The translations under genes were made by a program, and so were the position numbers. A stretch of 64,000 bases of DNA, from contig JBJOKE010000083.1 in the NCBI GenBank assembly GCA_046046245.1, positions 1 through 64,000 on the forward strand, in the 5' to 3' direction. How positions within the stretch are numbered: position 1 is the first letter of the stretch; each line of letters opens with the position of its first letter. Of this stretch, positions 46,807 to 58,696 are shown piece by piece. The DNA comes from UBA4615 sp046046245 (GTDB lineage Bacteria; Pseudomonadota; Gammaproteobacteria; Burkholderiales; Burkholderiaceae_E). Under the pieces are notes generated by a model that worked only from the letters and a program-made list of their open reading frames with translations, was not told the DNA's origin and searched no databases.

Positions 46807-47601
46807 ATGGTCACCCGCGTCGTCGAGCGGATCGCCTTCGAGCAGCACGGCTCGGGTGAACCCGTGCTCGCGATCCACGGGCTCGGCGGCTCGTCGAACA
46901 CCTGGACGCCGCTGGCCGGCGACGACGGTCCGCTCGCGCGCTGCGCGCTGCTGCGGCTCGACCTGCCGGGCTCGGGTCGTTCGCACCGGGTCGAGGGACC
47001 GCTGTCGATCGCGCGGATGGTCGCGGCCTGCGTGCGCGTGATGGACGCGGCCGGCGTGTCGCGCGCGCACGTCCTCGGCCACTCGCTCGGCACCATCGTC
47101 GCCCAGCACCTCGCGGTGGCCGAGCCGCGGCGCGTCCGCAGCCTCACGCTCTTCGGGCCGCTGCCCGCGCCGCCCGAGTCGGCACGCGCCGCGATCCGGA
47201 CGCGCGGCGCGAAGGCGCGCGCGGAGGGTGTCCCGGGCATGGCCGACATCGCCGACGCGCTGGTCCGCACGTCGCTCTCGACCGAGACGCGTGCGCGCCG
47301 GCCGGCCGCCGTGGCCTTCGTGCGCGAGTCGCTGATGCGCCAGGACCCGGACGGCTACGCTCGCAGCTGCGAGGCGCTCGCCGACGCCCAGCCGGCCGAC
47401 CTGATGCAGCTCGGTTGCCCGGTGCTGCTGGTGACCGGCGACGAGGATGCGGTCGCGCCGCCCCAGTCGGTGCGCGGCATGGCTCAGCGGATCGCCGATG
47501 CGCGCGTCGAGGTGCTGCGCGGCTGCGGGCACTGGACCCCGGTGGAGCGGCCCGAGGAGTGCGTCGCGCTGCTGCGCGGCTTCCTCGCGCGGCGGACCTG
47601 A
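46807..47601 (+). CDS. Alpha/beta-fold hydrolase
   Basis: A 264-residue alpha/beta hydrolase. The oxyanion segment is IHGLGGSSNTW (about 23-33), the nucleophile Ser93 lies in LGHSLGTIVAQH, the acid is in VTGDEDAVAPP (Asp212 or 214), and the base is His242 in GCGHWTPVERPEE. It is close in form to 3-oxoadipate enol-lactonase and ring-cleavage hydrolases, so it probably hydrolyses an ester, lactone or C-C bond in the pathway. It lies 14 nt after the first amidohydrolase and 38 nt before the second. Confidence 0.9.
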   Translation: MVTRVVERIAFEQHGSGEPVLAIHGLGGSSNTWTPLAGDDGPLARCALLRLDLPGSGRSHRVEGPLSIARMVAACVRVMDAAGVSRAHVLGHSLGTIVAQHLAVAEPRRVRSLTLFGPLPAPPESARAAIRTRGAKARAEGVPGMADIADALVRTSLSTETRARRPAAVAFVRESLMRQDPDGYARSCEALADAQPADLMQLGCPVLLVTGDEDAVAPPQSVRGMAQRIADARVEVLRGCGHWTPVERPEECVALLRGFLARRT

Positions 47602-47639
47602 ACGAGACGATCGACGACGACCCGAATCGGGAGACGACC

Positions 47640-48956
47640 ATGGCCGACGTGCTGTTCACGAACGTGCGGATCCTCGACGGGACCGGGGTCGCGCCGTACC
47701 CGGGCGACGTGCTGGTGCAGGGAAACCGGATCGCGCGGGTCGGCCGCGCAGGCGGCGGCGCGCGCGGCGCCCTCGCGTCGCCGGCGGGCACCATGGTCAT
47801 CGACGGCGCCGGCGCGACGCTGATGCCCGGGATGTGCGAGGCGCACACCCACATGGCGTGGAACAACGCGGCCACCCTCGACGGCATCCAGGTGATGCCG
47901 ACCGAGGAGCACGTGCTGTGGACCGCCGGCGTCGCGAAGCAGTACCTGATGCACGGCTGGACCTCGTGCGTGGGGGCGGCGACCGCGAAGCCGCGCCTCG
48001 ACGTGGTCGTCCGCAACGCGATCGAATCGGGGATGATCCCCGGCCCGCGCTACCTCGCGGCGAGCCAGGAGATCACCGTGCCCGGCTCGCTCGGCGACGA
48101 GACGCTGCCGCACATCCAGTACCCGGAATACAGCTTCGGCGCGATCGTCAACGGGCCCGAGGACATGCGCCGCGTCGTCAGGCAGTTCCTCAAGTACGGC
48201 GTCGACTCGATCAAGCTCAACCTGTCGGGCGACAACTTCGTCGCGGGGGCGGACGCCAAGACCACCTGGATGAGCGACGAGGAGGTGGCGATGGCGGTGC
48301 GCGAGACGAAGGTCCGCGGCAAGCGGGTGTCGGTCCACGCGCGCTCGGCCGAGTCGGTCAAGCAGGCGCTGCGGCACGGCTGCGAGGTGATCTACCACGC
48401 GAGCTACACCGACGAGGAGGCGCTCGACATGCTCGAGGCCGCGCGCGACCGGATCTTCGTCGCCCCCGGCCTGTCGGTGATCATCAAGCTGCTCTACGAG
48501 GGCGAGCCCTTCGGTGTGCCCTACGCGAAGGCAGTGCAGATGGGCTATCTCGAGGAACTGGAGGCGGCCGTCGAGAGCCTGAAGGCGATGCACCGGCGCG
48601 GCGTGCGGGTGCTGCCGGGCGGCGACTACGGCTTCGCATGGGCGCCGCACGGCACCAACGCGATGGACCTGCAGTACTTCGTCAAGTACCTGGGCTTCAC
48701 GCCGATGGAGGCGATCGTCTCCGCGACGAAGCTGGGCGGCCAGATCATGATGCGACCGGGCGAGCTCGGCACGATCCGAGAGAACATGCTCGCCGACCTG
48801 CTGCTGGTCGACGGCGATCCGCTCTCGGATCTGTCGATCCTGCTCGACACGAACCGGCTGCTGGCGATCATGAAGGACGGGCGCTTCGCGAAGGAGCCGC
48901 CGATCCGCAGCGCGCAGCCGCGCACGCTGAGCCGCTGGACCGCGGGCGTCGCCTGA
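47640..48956 (+). CDS. Metal-dependent amidohydrolase, copy 2
   Basis: A 438-residue paralogue of the enzyme at 45506. The shared landmarks include CEAHTHMAWNN, TSCVGAATAKPRLDVVVRNA, SIKLNLSGDN, SVHARSAESVKQ, IYHASYTDEEALDML and GGDYGFAWAPHGTN, with all metal ligands kept. The regions that differ are after the Lys (NFVAGADAKTTWMSDEEV) and the segment SVIIKLLYEGEPFGVPYAKA, which faces the active site in this fold. The two copies may therefore handle different substrates. ATG 47640 follows GGGAGACGACC. It ends 2 nt before livH. Confidence 0.9.
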   Translation: MADVLFTNVRILDGTGVAPYPGDVLVQGNRIARVGRAGGGARGALASPAGTMVIDGAGATLMPGMCEAHTHMAWNNAATLDGIQVMPTEEHVLWTAGVAKQYLMHGWTSCVGAATAKPRLDVVVRNAIESGMIPGPRYLAASQEITVPGSLGDETLPHIQYPEYSFGAIVNGPEDMRRVVRQFLKYGVDSIKLNLSGDNFVAGADAKTTWMSDEEVAMAVRETKVRGKRVSVHARSAESVKQALRHGCEVIYHASYTDEEALDMLEAARDRIFVAPGLSVIIKLLYEGEPFGVPYAKAVQMGYLEELEAAVESLKAMHRRGVRVLPGGDYGFAWAPHGTNAMDLQYFVKYLGFTPMEAIVSATKLGGQIMMRPGELGTIRENMLADLLLVDGDPLSDLSILLDTNRLLAIMKDGRFAKEPPIRSAQPRTLSRWTAGVA

Positions 48957-48958
48957 CG

Positions 48959-49987
48959 ATGCGCGTCGACGACCTGCCCATCGGGCGTCCCGGCCCCGCG
49001 CCGACCGCGGCGAGCATCGCCGCGGGTGCAGCCGCGCGCCGGCGCCGGACGATCCGCTGGGTCGTCGGACTCGTCATCGGCGTGCCGCTCGTCGTGTTCG
49101 TCGCCTGGGCGCTCTTCGACAACCCGCGCCTGTTCGCCTCGACGCTGCTCAACGGACTCACGCTCGCCGCGCTCTACTTCCTCGTCGCCAGCGGCTTCAC
49201 GCTGGTGTTCGGGCTGATGCGCAACGTCAACCTGGCGCACGGCTCGCTCTACCTGTTCGGCGCCTACGTCGGATGGATGGTCGGCGAGGCGAGCGGTTCG
49301 TGGGTGCTGGCGGTGATCGCCGGCTTCGCGTCGTCGGCGCTGGTCGGTCTGCTGATGCAGCTGCTGATCTTCCGCTGGATGCAGGGGCAGGACCTGCGCC
49401 AGACGCTCGTCACCATCGGCATCTCGATCGTGCTCGCCGACCTGATGCTCTGGGCCTGGGGGGCCGAGATCTACACTTTCGATCCGCCGCGCTGGATGTT
49501 CGGCACGCTGTCGCTGCCGGTCGTCGAGAAGTACGCGACCTACCGGCTGCTGCTGCTCGCCGGCGCGATCCTGATCGGCATCGCGCTGTGGCTGTTCCTG
49601 AACCGCACCCGTGTCGGCATGATGATCCGCGCGGGCGTCGACGACCGCGCGATGCTGGCCGCCTCGGGCGTCAACGTGCAGCTCGTCTTCGCGGTGACCT
49701 TCGCGATCGGCGCCGGCATGGCGGGCTTCGCCGGCGTGGTCGGCGGCACCGCGCTGTCGATCGCGCCCGGCGAGGACGTCCGCTACCTGCTCGCGTCGCT
49801 GGTGGTCGTGATCGTCGGCGGCATGGGCAGCGTGACCGGCGCGGCGATCGGCGCGCTGCTGATCGGGATCGCCGAGCAGTTCGGCCTCGCCTATGCGCCG
49901 ACCTACGGCATCGTCTTCACGTTCGTGATCATGGCGCTCGCGCTGGCGTTCCGCCCGCAGGGCCTTCTCGGGAGGTCCGCACGATGA
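48959..49987 (+). CDS. livH: Branched-chain amino-acid-type ABC permease LivH-like
   Basis: A 342-residue inner-membrane permease with an N-terminal extension of about 45 residues, then roughly eight helices. The family segments are TLAALYFLVASGFTLVFGLM, RNVNLAHGSLYLFGAYVGW and VVVIVGGMGSVTGAAIGALL. It forms the membrane channel with LivM. It begins 2 nt after the amidohydrolase stop, and its stop overlaps livM as ATGA. Liv-type importers take up amino acids, amides, urea and aromatic acids, so the substrate cannot be read from the name. Confidence 0.92.
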   Translation: MRVDDLPIGRPGPAPTAASIAAGAAARRRRTIRWVVGLVIGVPLVVFVAWALFDNPRLFASTLLNGLTLAALYFLVASGFTLVFGLMRNVNLAHGSLYLFGAYVGWMVGEASGSWVLAVIAGFASSALVGLLMQLLIFRWMQGQDLRQTLVTIGISIVLADLMLWAWGAEIYTFDPPRWMFGTLSLPVVEKYATYRLLLLAGAILIGIALWLFLNRTRVGMMIRAGVDDRAMLAASGVNVQLVFAVTFAIGAGMAGFAGVVGGTALSIAPGEDVRYLLASLVVVIVGGMGSVTGAAIGALLIGIAEQFGLAYAPTYGIVFTFVIMALALAFRPQGLLGRSAR

Positions 49988-51210
49988 GCGCGGCGCAGTG
50001 GCGCAAGGCGATGAACCCGGGCGCGTCGACGCACGACTGGCGCCGCTCGGCCTGGGCGCGACCGGCGGGCACGCTGCGGCCCGAGGCGTCGGCCGGCGCC
50101 GGCGCCGGCGACGGGGGGGCCGGGCAGTCCGGCACGACCGGCACCTCCGGCGCGCGCGCGGCCGTCGCCGCGATCGGCCCGCGGCACGTGATCGGGCTCG
50201 CGGCGCTGCTGCTCTTCCCGTTCGCCGCCACGCCCTTCTTCGTGTTCCAGATCGGCGCGCAGTCGCTCGCGCTAGGGCTGATCGCGCTGTCGCTCGCCTG
50301 GCTCGCCGGCTACGGCGGCATGGTGTCGCTGTCGCAGATGACGGTAGCCGGCATCGCCGGCTACGCCGTCGCGATCTTCGGCTCCAGCGCCGCGACCAAC
50401 ATCAGCCTCGGCTGGCCGTGGTGGCTCGCGGTGCTGGTCGCGATCGCGGTCGGCACGGTCGCGGCGACACTGATCGGATGGCTGTCGGTGCGTACCGAGG
50501 GCATCTACACGATCATGATCACGCTGGCGGTGGGCGTCGCGTTCTTCTATCTCGCGCAGCAGAACTACACGCTCTTCAACGGTTTCCAGGGCTTCTCGAA
50601 GGTCGCGCCGCCGAACGTGCTCGGCATCGACTGGCGTGCGCCGCTGCCGTTCTACTACCTGTGCCTGTTCTGGTCGCTGGCCGGTTACCTGCTCGTCAAG
50701 CACCTGGTGCGCGCGCCGTTCGGCGTTGCGCTGCAGGGTATCCGCGACAACCCGAGGCGCATGAACTCGCTGGGCTTCCACGTGACCGCGCATCGCGTCG
50801 CGGCGCACGCGGTGGCCGGCTTGATCGCGTCGGTCGGCGGCGTGCTGATGGTCTGGTACAACAGCCTGATCTCGCCGGGCTCGCTCGGCACCACGGCACT
50901 GATCAACGTGCTGATCGTCGCCGTGCTGGGCGGCATGGGCCACCCGATCGGTGCGTTCATCGGCGCGACGGTCTTCGTGCTGCTGCAGAACTTCGCGATC
51001 GACCTGGTCGACCGCGAACGCTTCAACCTCGTCATCGGCGGCGTGTTCCTCGCCGTCGTGCTCTTCTCCCCGGACGGACTCGTCGGCATCTGGAACCGGC
51101 TGCGCGCGCGCTTCGCGCGCCCCGGTACGGCTCCGACCGTTCCGCCCGGGCGGACCGGTTCCACCCCCGGCGGCGGGCATGCCGCCCATACCAATAGGAG
51201 GACGACGTGA
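49984..51210 (+). CDS. livM: ABC permease LivM-like
   Basis: A 408-residue permease with an unusually long soluble N-terminus (about 60 residues, Gly/Ala/Ser-rich) before the helices. LivM markers are YGGMVSLSQMTVAGIAGYAV, GWLSVRTEGIYTIMITLAVG and AVLGGMGHPIGAFIGATVF. The C-terminal 30 residues are Pro/Gly/Arg-rich. Its stop overlaps the GTG start of the binding-protein gene. Confidence 0.92.
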   Translation: MSAAQWRKAMNPGASTHDWRRSAWARPAGTLRPEASAGAGAGDGGAGQSGTTGTSGARAAVAAIGPRHVIGLAALLLFPFAATPFFVFQIGAQSLALGLIALSLAWLAGYGGMVSLSQMTVAGIAGYAVAIFGSSAATNISLGWPWWLAVLVAIAVGTVAATLIGWLSVRTEGIYTIMITLAVGVAFFYLAQQNYTLFNGFQGFSKVAPPNVLGIDWRAPLPFYYLCLFWSLAGYLLVKHLVRAPFGVALQGIRDNPRRMNSLGFHVTAHRVAAHAVAGLIASVGGVLMVWYNSLISPGSLGTTALINVLIVAVLGGMGHPIGAFIGATVFVLLQNFAIDLVDRERFNLVIGGVFLAVVLFSPDGLVGIWNRLRARFARPGTAPTVPPGRTGSTPGGGHAAHTNRRTT

Positions 51211-52460
51211 GAGAAGGCAAGAGGTTCCTGGGGCGCTCGCTGATCGGTGCGGCGGTGTTCGCGGCGTTCGCGGGCGGCGCGTGGGCGCAGGAGGTCATCC
51301 GGATCGGCGTGCTGGCGACGCTCGATGGTCCGTTCGCCGCCGGCGGTCAGGACGGCATGCGCGGCGCGGATCTCGCGCTGCTGCAGAGGAAGGGGATGGC
51401 GGGCGGCAAGAAGGTCGAGTTCGTGAAGGGCTCGTCCAACGCCAATCCGGATGTCGCGGTCAACGCGACCCGCAAGCTCGTCGAGCAGGACAAGGTCCAG
51501 ATCATGGTCGGGCCGCTGTCGGGCTCCGAGGGGATCGCGGTCAAGAACTACAGCAAGTCCCAGCCCGGCGTGACCTTCGTCAACGGCGGCTCGGGCGCGC
51601 AGGCGACCACGCTGCAGGATCCGTCGCCGAATTTCTTCCGCTTCAACACCGAGGGCGCCCAGTGGATGGTCGGCCTCGGCGAATACGCGTTCAAGGACAA
51701 GGGCTACAAGCGGATGGCCCTGATCTCCGAGGACTACTCGTTCCCGTACTCGCAGGTGCAGGGCTTCATGGCCGGCTTCTGCAAGGCCGGCGGCAAGATG
51801 GTCGAGAAGATCTGGGTGCCGCTCGGCACCAAGGACTACGCGGCCGCGATCGCCAAGCTGCCGCGCGACATCGACGCTATCTTCGCGGTGCTCGGCGGCT
51901 CCGACGCGGTCAACTTCCTGACCCAGTACGAGCAGGCCGGCGGCAACAAGCCGATCATCGGCGGCACGATCACCGTCGACCAGACGGTGCTCGGGTTCCG
52001 CGGCCGCCGCCCGGACGCGATCGTCGGCACGCCGACCGCGGGTCCGATGGCCGACGCGCTCGACACGCCGGAGTGGAAGCAGTTCGTCGCGGACTACAAG
52101 ACGAACTTCAAGGACGGGCTGCCGAGCCCGTCGCTGTTCGCGTTCCTCTACTACATCAACACCAAGGCGGTGCTCGACGCGCTCGACGCGGTGAAGGGTG
52201 ACCTGTCGAACAACCAGGCGAAGCTGCGCGAGACGCTGTCGACGATGACGCTGAAGACGCCGGTCGGCGACGTGAAGCTCGACGGCAACCGCCAGGCGGT
52301 CGGCCCGAACTTCATCACCGAGGTGGCGAAGGCGCCGGACGGCAAGTTCTTCAACAAGGTGGTCCGCAAGGTCGAAGCGGTCGACCAGACCCTGGGTCTG
52401 GGCAAGGCCGAGTTCGACAAGATGGGCCTCGGCACCCGCGACAACCCGTCGTGCCCGTGA
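51207..52460 (+). CDS. livK: ABC substrate-binding protein LivK-like
   Basis: A 417-residue periplasmic binding protein with a signal peptide (about 1-27, cut at AWA-QEV) and the type I fold start VIRIGVLATLDGPFAAGGQD. Further markers are DVAVNATRKLVEQDKVQIMV and the hinge region around QMPGV-like segments. It starts at GTG 51207 with a good AGGAGG site and overlaps livM by 4 nt. It defines the specificity of the importer, and modelling its pocket would be the best route to the substrate. Confidence 0.93.
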   Translation: MREGKRFLGRSLIGAAVFAAFAGGAWAQEVIRIGVLATLDGPFAAGGQDGMRGADLALLQRKGMAGGKKVEFVKGSSNANPDVAVNATRKLVEQDKVQIMVGPLSGSEGIAVKNYSKSQPGVTFVNGGSGAQATTLQDPSPNFFRFNTEGAQWMVGLGEYAFKDKGYKRMALISEDYSFPYSQVQGFMAGFCKAGGKMVEKIWVPLGTKDYAAAIAKLPRDIDAIFAVLGGSDAVNFLTQYEQAGGNKPIIGGTITVDQTVLGFRGRRPDAIVGTPTAGPMADALDTPEWKQFVADYKTNFKDGLPSPSLFAFLYYINTKAVLDALDAVKGDLSNNQAKLRETLSTMTLKTPVGDVKLDGNRQAVGPNFITEVAKAPDGKFFNKVVRKVEAVDQTLGLGKAEFDKMGLGTRDNPSCP

Positions 52461-52479
52461 CGCCCGGAGTCCGCGTCCC

Positions 52480-53258
52480 ATGAGCGCCGCGCCCCCGGTG
52501 CGGCCGCTGGCTTCCGGAGACGCCCTCGTGCTCGAGGGTGTCACCCGGCAGTTCGGCGCGCTGCGCGCGATCGACGACGTCAGCTTCACCGTCTCCGCCG
52601 GCGAGCGGCGGGCGGTGCTCGGCGCCAACGGCGCCGGCAAGACGACGCTGTTCAACGCGATCACCGGCGACTTCCCGCCGACCGCGGGGCGCGTGAGCTT
52701 CTTCGGCGAGGACGTGACCGAGCTGCCGCCGTACGAGCGGATCCGGCGCGGCCTGCGCCGGACCTACCAGTCGTCGCTGCTGTTCAGGGAGCTGACGGTG
52801 CGCGACAACCTGTTCCTCGCGGTCCGCGGCGTGAGCCGCGGCCGCTTCAGCTGGATCCGGCCGAGGGTGGGCAGCGCGTCCCGGCGAGCGACCGCCGACC
52901 TGCTCGAGCGTGTGCGGCTTGCGCACCTCGCCGACGAGAAGGTCGCGAGCCTGTCGCATGGCCAGCAGCGCCAGCTCGAGATCGGCATGGCACTCGCCGG
53001 CGCGCCGCGGATGATCCTCTTCGACGAGCCGGCCGCCGGACTGTCGCCCGCCGAGCGGCGCGAGCTGGTGCTGCTGCTGCAGGGCTTTCCGCCGCACCTC
53101 GGCTTCGTGCTGATCGAGCACGACCTCGACATCGCGCTGCGGGTCGTCGAGCGGGTCACGGTCATGCACAACGGCCGCGTGATCAAGCACGGCACGCCCG
53201 AGCAGATCGAGGGCGACGCCGAGGTCCAGGCGATCTACATGGGCGGAGGGCACGCCTG

Positions 53259-53259
<1 letters not shown>
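52480..53259 (+). CDS. livG: ABC ATPase LivG-like
   Basis: A 259-residue ATP-binding subunit: Walker A LGANGAGKTTLFNAITG, Q-loop RTYQSSLLF, signature LSHGQQRQLEIGMALAG (SHGQ rather than SGGQ), Walker B MILFDEPAAGLSP, H-loop LIEHDLDIA. It powers the LivHM channel. Its stop shares a base with the start of the next gene (TGATG). Confidence 0.93.
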
Positions 53260-55589
<2,330 letters not shown>

Positions 55590-55613
55590 ACGAGCCCGAG
55601 GAGCGTCCCCGCC

Positions 55614-56453
55614 ATGCCCCGAATCGCCCGCAGCGAGATCCTGTCGAAGTTCCGCGCGATGATCGCCCGCGGCGAGCCGATCGTCGGCGGCGGCGCCGGC
55701 ACGGGCCTGTCCGCGAAGTGCGAGGAGGCCGGCGGCATCGACCTGATCGTCATCTACAACTCGGGGCGCTACAGGATGGCCGGCCGCGGCTCGCTCGCCG
55801 GCCTGATGGCCTACGGCAACGCGAACGAGATCGTCGTCGAGATGGCCGCCGAGGTGCTGCCGGTGGTCCGGCGCACGCCGGTGCTCGCCGGCGTCAACGG
55901 CACCGATCCGTTCATGATCACCCGCCACTTCCTGAACCGGCTCGCCGAGCTCGGCTTCTCCGGCGTGCAGAACTTCCCGACCGTGGGCCTGATCGACGGA
56001 ACCTTCCGTGCGAACCTCGAGGAGACCGGCATGGGCTACGGTCTCGAGGTCGAGATGATCCGCGAGGCCGCGGCGCTCGAGCTGCTGACCACGCCTTACG
56101 TGTTCTGCGAGGCCGACGCGCGCGCGATGGCCGGCGCCGGCGCCGACGTCGTCGTCTGCCACCTCGGTCTCACCACCGGCGGCTCGATCGGCGCGGAGAC
56201 CGCGCTGACGCTCGCCGACTGCGTGCCGCGGATCGAGGCCTGGGCGGCGGCCGCGCGCGAGGTGAACCCGGAGGTGATCGTGCTCTGCCACGGCGGGCCG
56301 ATCGCGACGCCCGAGGACGCGCGCTGGATCCTCGCGCGCTGCCGCGGCTGCCACGGCTTCTACGGTGCCTCCAGCATGGAGCGGCTGCCGACCGAGGTGG
56401 CGCTGACCGAGACCACGCGCCGCTTCAAGGCGATCACGCGCGAGACCGCCTGA
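55614..56453 (+). CDS. PEP-hydrolase-family TIM-barrel protein
   Basis: A 279-residue protein of the phosphoenolpyruvate hydrolase-like family (TIM barrel). It starts MPRIARSEILSKFRAMIARG. Family features are GGGAGTGLSAKCEEAGGIDL, IYNSGRYRMAGRGSLAGLMA, YGNANEIVVEMAAEVLPVVR, VNGTDPF, GVQNFPTVGLIDG, and HLGLTTGGSIGAE. Family members occur next to or fused with Tm-1-like domains, as here. The reaction is not established; aldol-type or C-C bond chemistry on phospho or keto acids is plausible from the fold. Confidence 0.88.
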   Translation: MPRIARSEILSKFRAMIARGEPIVGGGAGTGLSAKCEEAGGIDLIVIYNSGRYRMAGRGSLAGLMAYGNANEIVVEMAAEVLPVVRRTPVLAGVNGTDPFMITRHFLNRLAELGFSGVQNFPTVGLIDGTFRANLEETGMGYGLEVEMIREAAALELLTTPYVFCEADARAMAGAGADVVVCHLGLTTGGSIGAETALTLADCVPRIEAWAAAAREVNPEVIVLCHGGPIATPEDARWILARCRGCHGFYGASSMERLPTEVALTETTRRFKAITRETA

Positions 56454-56496
56454 GCGGCGCCGCGACCGAAGACACGAGCAAAGAGGAGACCCCACC

Positions 56497-58254
56497 ATGA
56501 CCGGCGCCCAATTCGGCAGCTTCCTGCTGGGCCTGATCGTCGTCGCGATCGTCGTCGCGATCGTCGTCTGGCTGCTCAACTGGCTCTACCTGCGCAGCTC
56601 GAAGGAGCGTGCGTTCGTGCGCACCGGGCTCGGCGGCCAGAAGGTCGTGATGAACGGCGGCGCGCTGGTGCTGCCGATCGTCCACGACGTGATCCCGGTC
56701 AACATGAACACGCTGCGCCTCGAGGTCTCGCGCGGCCGGGACAAGGCGCTGATCACGCGGGACCGGATGCGGGTCGACGTGGTCTCCGAGTTCTACGTCA
56801 GGGTCCAGGCCGCGACCGAGGCGATCGCGTCGGCTGCGCAGACGCTGGGTACGCGGACCATGCAGCCCGACCAGCTCAAGGAGCTGGTCGAGGGCAAGTT
56901 CGTCGACGCGCTGCGGACGGTGGCAGCCGAGATGACGATGGAGGAGCTTCACGAGAAGCGCGGCGAATACGTGAAGCGCGTGCGCGCGGCGGTGGCGAGC
57001 GACCTGCTGCAGAACGGCCTGGAACTGGAGACCGTGTCGCTGACCCAGCTCGACCAGACCGCGATGGAGTTCTTCAACCCGTCGAACGCGTTCGACGCCG
57101 AGGGCCTGACGCGGCTGACCGAGCAGATCGAGCGGAGGAAGAAGATCCGCAACGACATCGAGCAGGACACGATGATCCAGATCCGCAACAAGAACCTGGA
57201 GACCGAGCGGCAGGCGCTCGACATCGACCGGGAGCTCGAGGCGGCGCGGCTCGCGCAGGAGCGCGAGGTCGAGGTGCAGCGCGCCGCGCAGCGCGCCGAG
57301 CTCGCCTGCGAGCGTGCGGAGAAGGAGCAGTCGGCCGAGCGTGCGCAGATCTCGGCGCGCGAGTCGGTCGAGCGGGCCCGGATCGCGAGCGAGCGCGTGC
57401 TCGAGGAGGAACGGATCGCGAAGGAGCGCGAGCTGCAGGCGCTCGAGATCGATCGCCGCCGCGCGCTCGAGATCGCCGAGCAGCAGCGGGCGATCGCGAT
57501 CGCCGAGCAGAGCCGCGCTCAGAGCGAGGCGCAGGCCGAGGCCGACAGGGCGCGTGCGCAGGCGGTCGCCGAGGAGGAGCGCGTCTTCACCGTCCGCGAG
57601 CGAGAGGTCGCCGAGCGGCGGCGAGCGATCGAGCTGATCGCCGCGAAGCAGGAGGCCGAGCGCGAGGGCATCCGGCTGAAGATGGCTGCCGAGGCCGAGC
57701 GCGATGCGGCCGCCGACCGCGGTGCGGCCGTCCGCGCCGAGGCCGAGGCCGAGGCCGACGCCGAGAAGATCCGCGCGGTGGCCGCCCGGATCCGCCACGA
57801 GGTCGAGGCCGACGGCCAGCGGATGATGAACGAGGCGGCGAACACGCTGACCGTCGAGGCCAGGATGTCGGCGATGCGCATGCGGCTGATCGACAAGCTC
57901 GACGCGATCATCCGCGAGCAGGTCAAGCCGATGGAGCGGATCGAGGGCATCAAGATCCTGCACGTCGACGGGCTCGGCGGCGGCGGCGGTGGCGGCAACG
58001 GCTTCGACGGGGGCTCGGGCGGCGGCTTCGCCGACAACGTCGTGAATTCGGCGCTGCGCTACCGTGCGCAGGCGCCCCTGGTCGACCAGCTGCTGCGCGA
58101 GATCGGCATCCAGGGCGGCGACGTCGGCCACCTCGCGACCGGCATGCTCGGCCATGCGGCGATCGGCGCGGCGGCCGCGCAGGGGGCGGCCGGGCAGGCC
58201 GGCACGACGGGGCCGGCGGGTGCGCTGCCACCCGGCCCGCCGCTGGAGCGCTGA
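56497..58254 (+). CDS. Flotillin-like SPFH protein (YqiK type)
   Basis: A 585-residue protein. One N-terminal membrane helix (FLLGLIVVAIVVAIVVWLLNWL, about 9-30) is followed by an SPFH domain (about 35-200, with ERAFVRTGLGGQKVVMNGG). A very long Ala/Glu/Arg coiled coil follows (about 205-460), then a C-terminal domain with KPMERIEGIKILHVDGLGG and a Gly-rich segment. Such proteins form membrane cages or microdomains that organise other membrane proteins. Finding it between transport and enzyme genes suggests it may cluster this importer. It is preceded by AGAGGAGACC, and its stop lies 4 nt from the next gene. Confidence 0.92.
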   Translation: MTGAQFGSFLLGLIVVAIVVAIVVWLLNWLYLRSSKERAFVRTGLGGQKVVMNGGALVLPIVHDVIPVNMNTLRLEVSRGRDKALITRDRMRVDVVSEFYVRVQAATEAIASAAQTLGTRTMQPDQLKELVEGKFVDALRTVAAEMTMEELHEKRGEYVKRVRAAVASDLLQNGLELETVSLTQLDQTAMEFFNPSNAFDAEGLTRLTEQIERRKKIRNDIEQDTMIQIRNKNLETERQALDIDRELEAARLAQEREVEVQRAAQRAELACERAEKEQSAERAQISARESVERARIASERVLEEERIAKERELQALEIDRRRALEIAEQQRAIAIAEQSRAQSEAQAEADRARAQAVAEEERVFTVREREVAERRRAIELIAAKQEAEREGIRLKMAAEAERDAAADRGAAVRAEAEAEADAEKIRAVAARIRHEVEADGQRMMNEAANTLTVEARMSAMRMRLIDKLDAIIREQVKPMERIEGIKILHVDGLGGGGGGGNGFDGGSGGGFADNVVNSALRYRAQAPLVDQLLREIGIQGGDVGHLATGMLGHAAIGAAAAQGAAGQAGTTGPAGALPPGPPLER

Positions 58255-58258
58255 CGCG

Positions 58259-58696
58259 ATGATCAAGGTCTACACCTCGTCGGTGATCGACGCGCCGGCC
58301 GATGCGGTCTGGGCCCAGGTCCGCGACTTCAATGCCCTGCCGCGCTGGACCCCGTTCGTCGTCGACTCGCGGATCGAGGGCGGGCTGCCGTCCGACCAGA
58401 TCGGCTGCGTGCGGAACTTCGTGCTGAAGGACGGCGGCATGATCCGCGAGCAGCTGCTGGCGCTGTCGGACTTCGACTATCAGTGCACCTACGCGATCCT
58501 CGACTCGCCGATGGGCGTGACCGACTATGTCGCGACGCTGAAGCTCACGCCGGTCACCGACGGCAACCGGACCTTCGCCGAGTGGTGGGCCGAGTTCGAC
58601 GCGCCCCCGGGTCGCGAGGCCGAGCTCGCCGAGTCGATCGGCCAGGGCGTGTTCCAGGCGGCGTTCACGTCGCTGAAGCAGCTGTTCCGCCGGTGA
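58259..58696 (+). CDS. SRPBCC-domain protein, copy 1
   Basis: A 145-residue single-domain START/Bet v 1-like protein: MIKVYTSSVIDAPADAVWAQ, VRDFNALPRWTPFVVDSRIE, DQIGCVRNFVLKDGGMIREQ, then LTPVTDGNRTFAEWWAEFDA and the long C-terminal helix. This subfamily (PYR/PYL/MxaD-like) binds hydrophobic small molecules in a cavity and some members are cyclases or hydrolases. It is similar throughout to the N-terminal half of the next protein, so a domain duplication took place. Its stop overlaps the next start as GTGA. Confidence 0.9.
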   Translation: MIKVYTSSVIDAPADAVWAQVRDFNALPRWTPFVVDSRIEGGLPSDQIGCVRNFVLKDGGMIREQLLALSDFDYQCTYAILDSPMGVTDYVATLKLTPVTDGNRTFAEWWAEFDAPPGREAELAESIGQGVFQAAFTSLKQLFRR

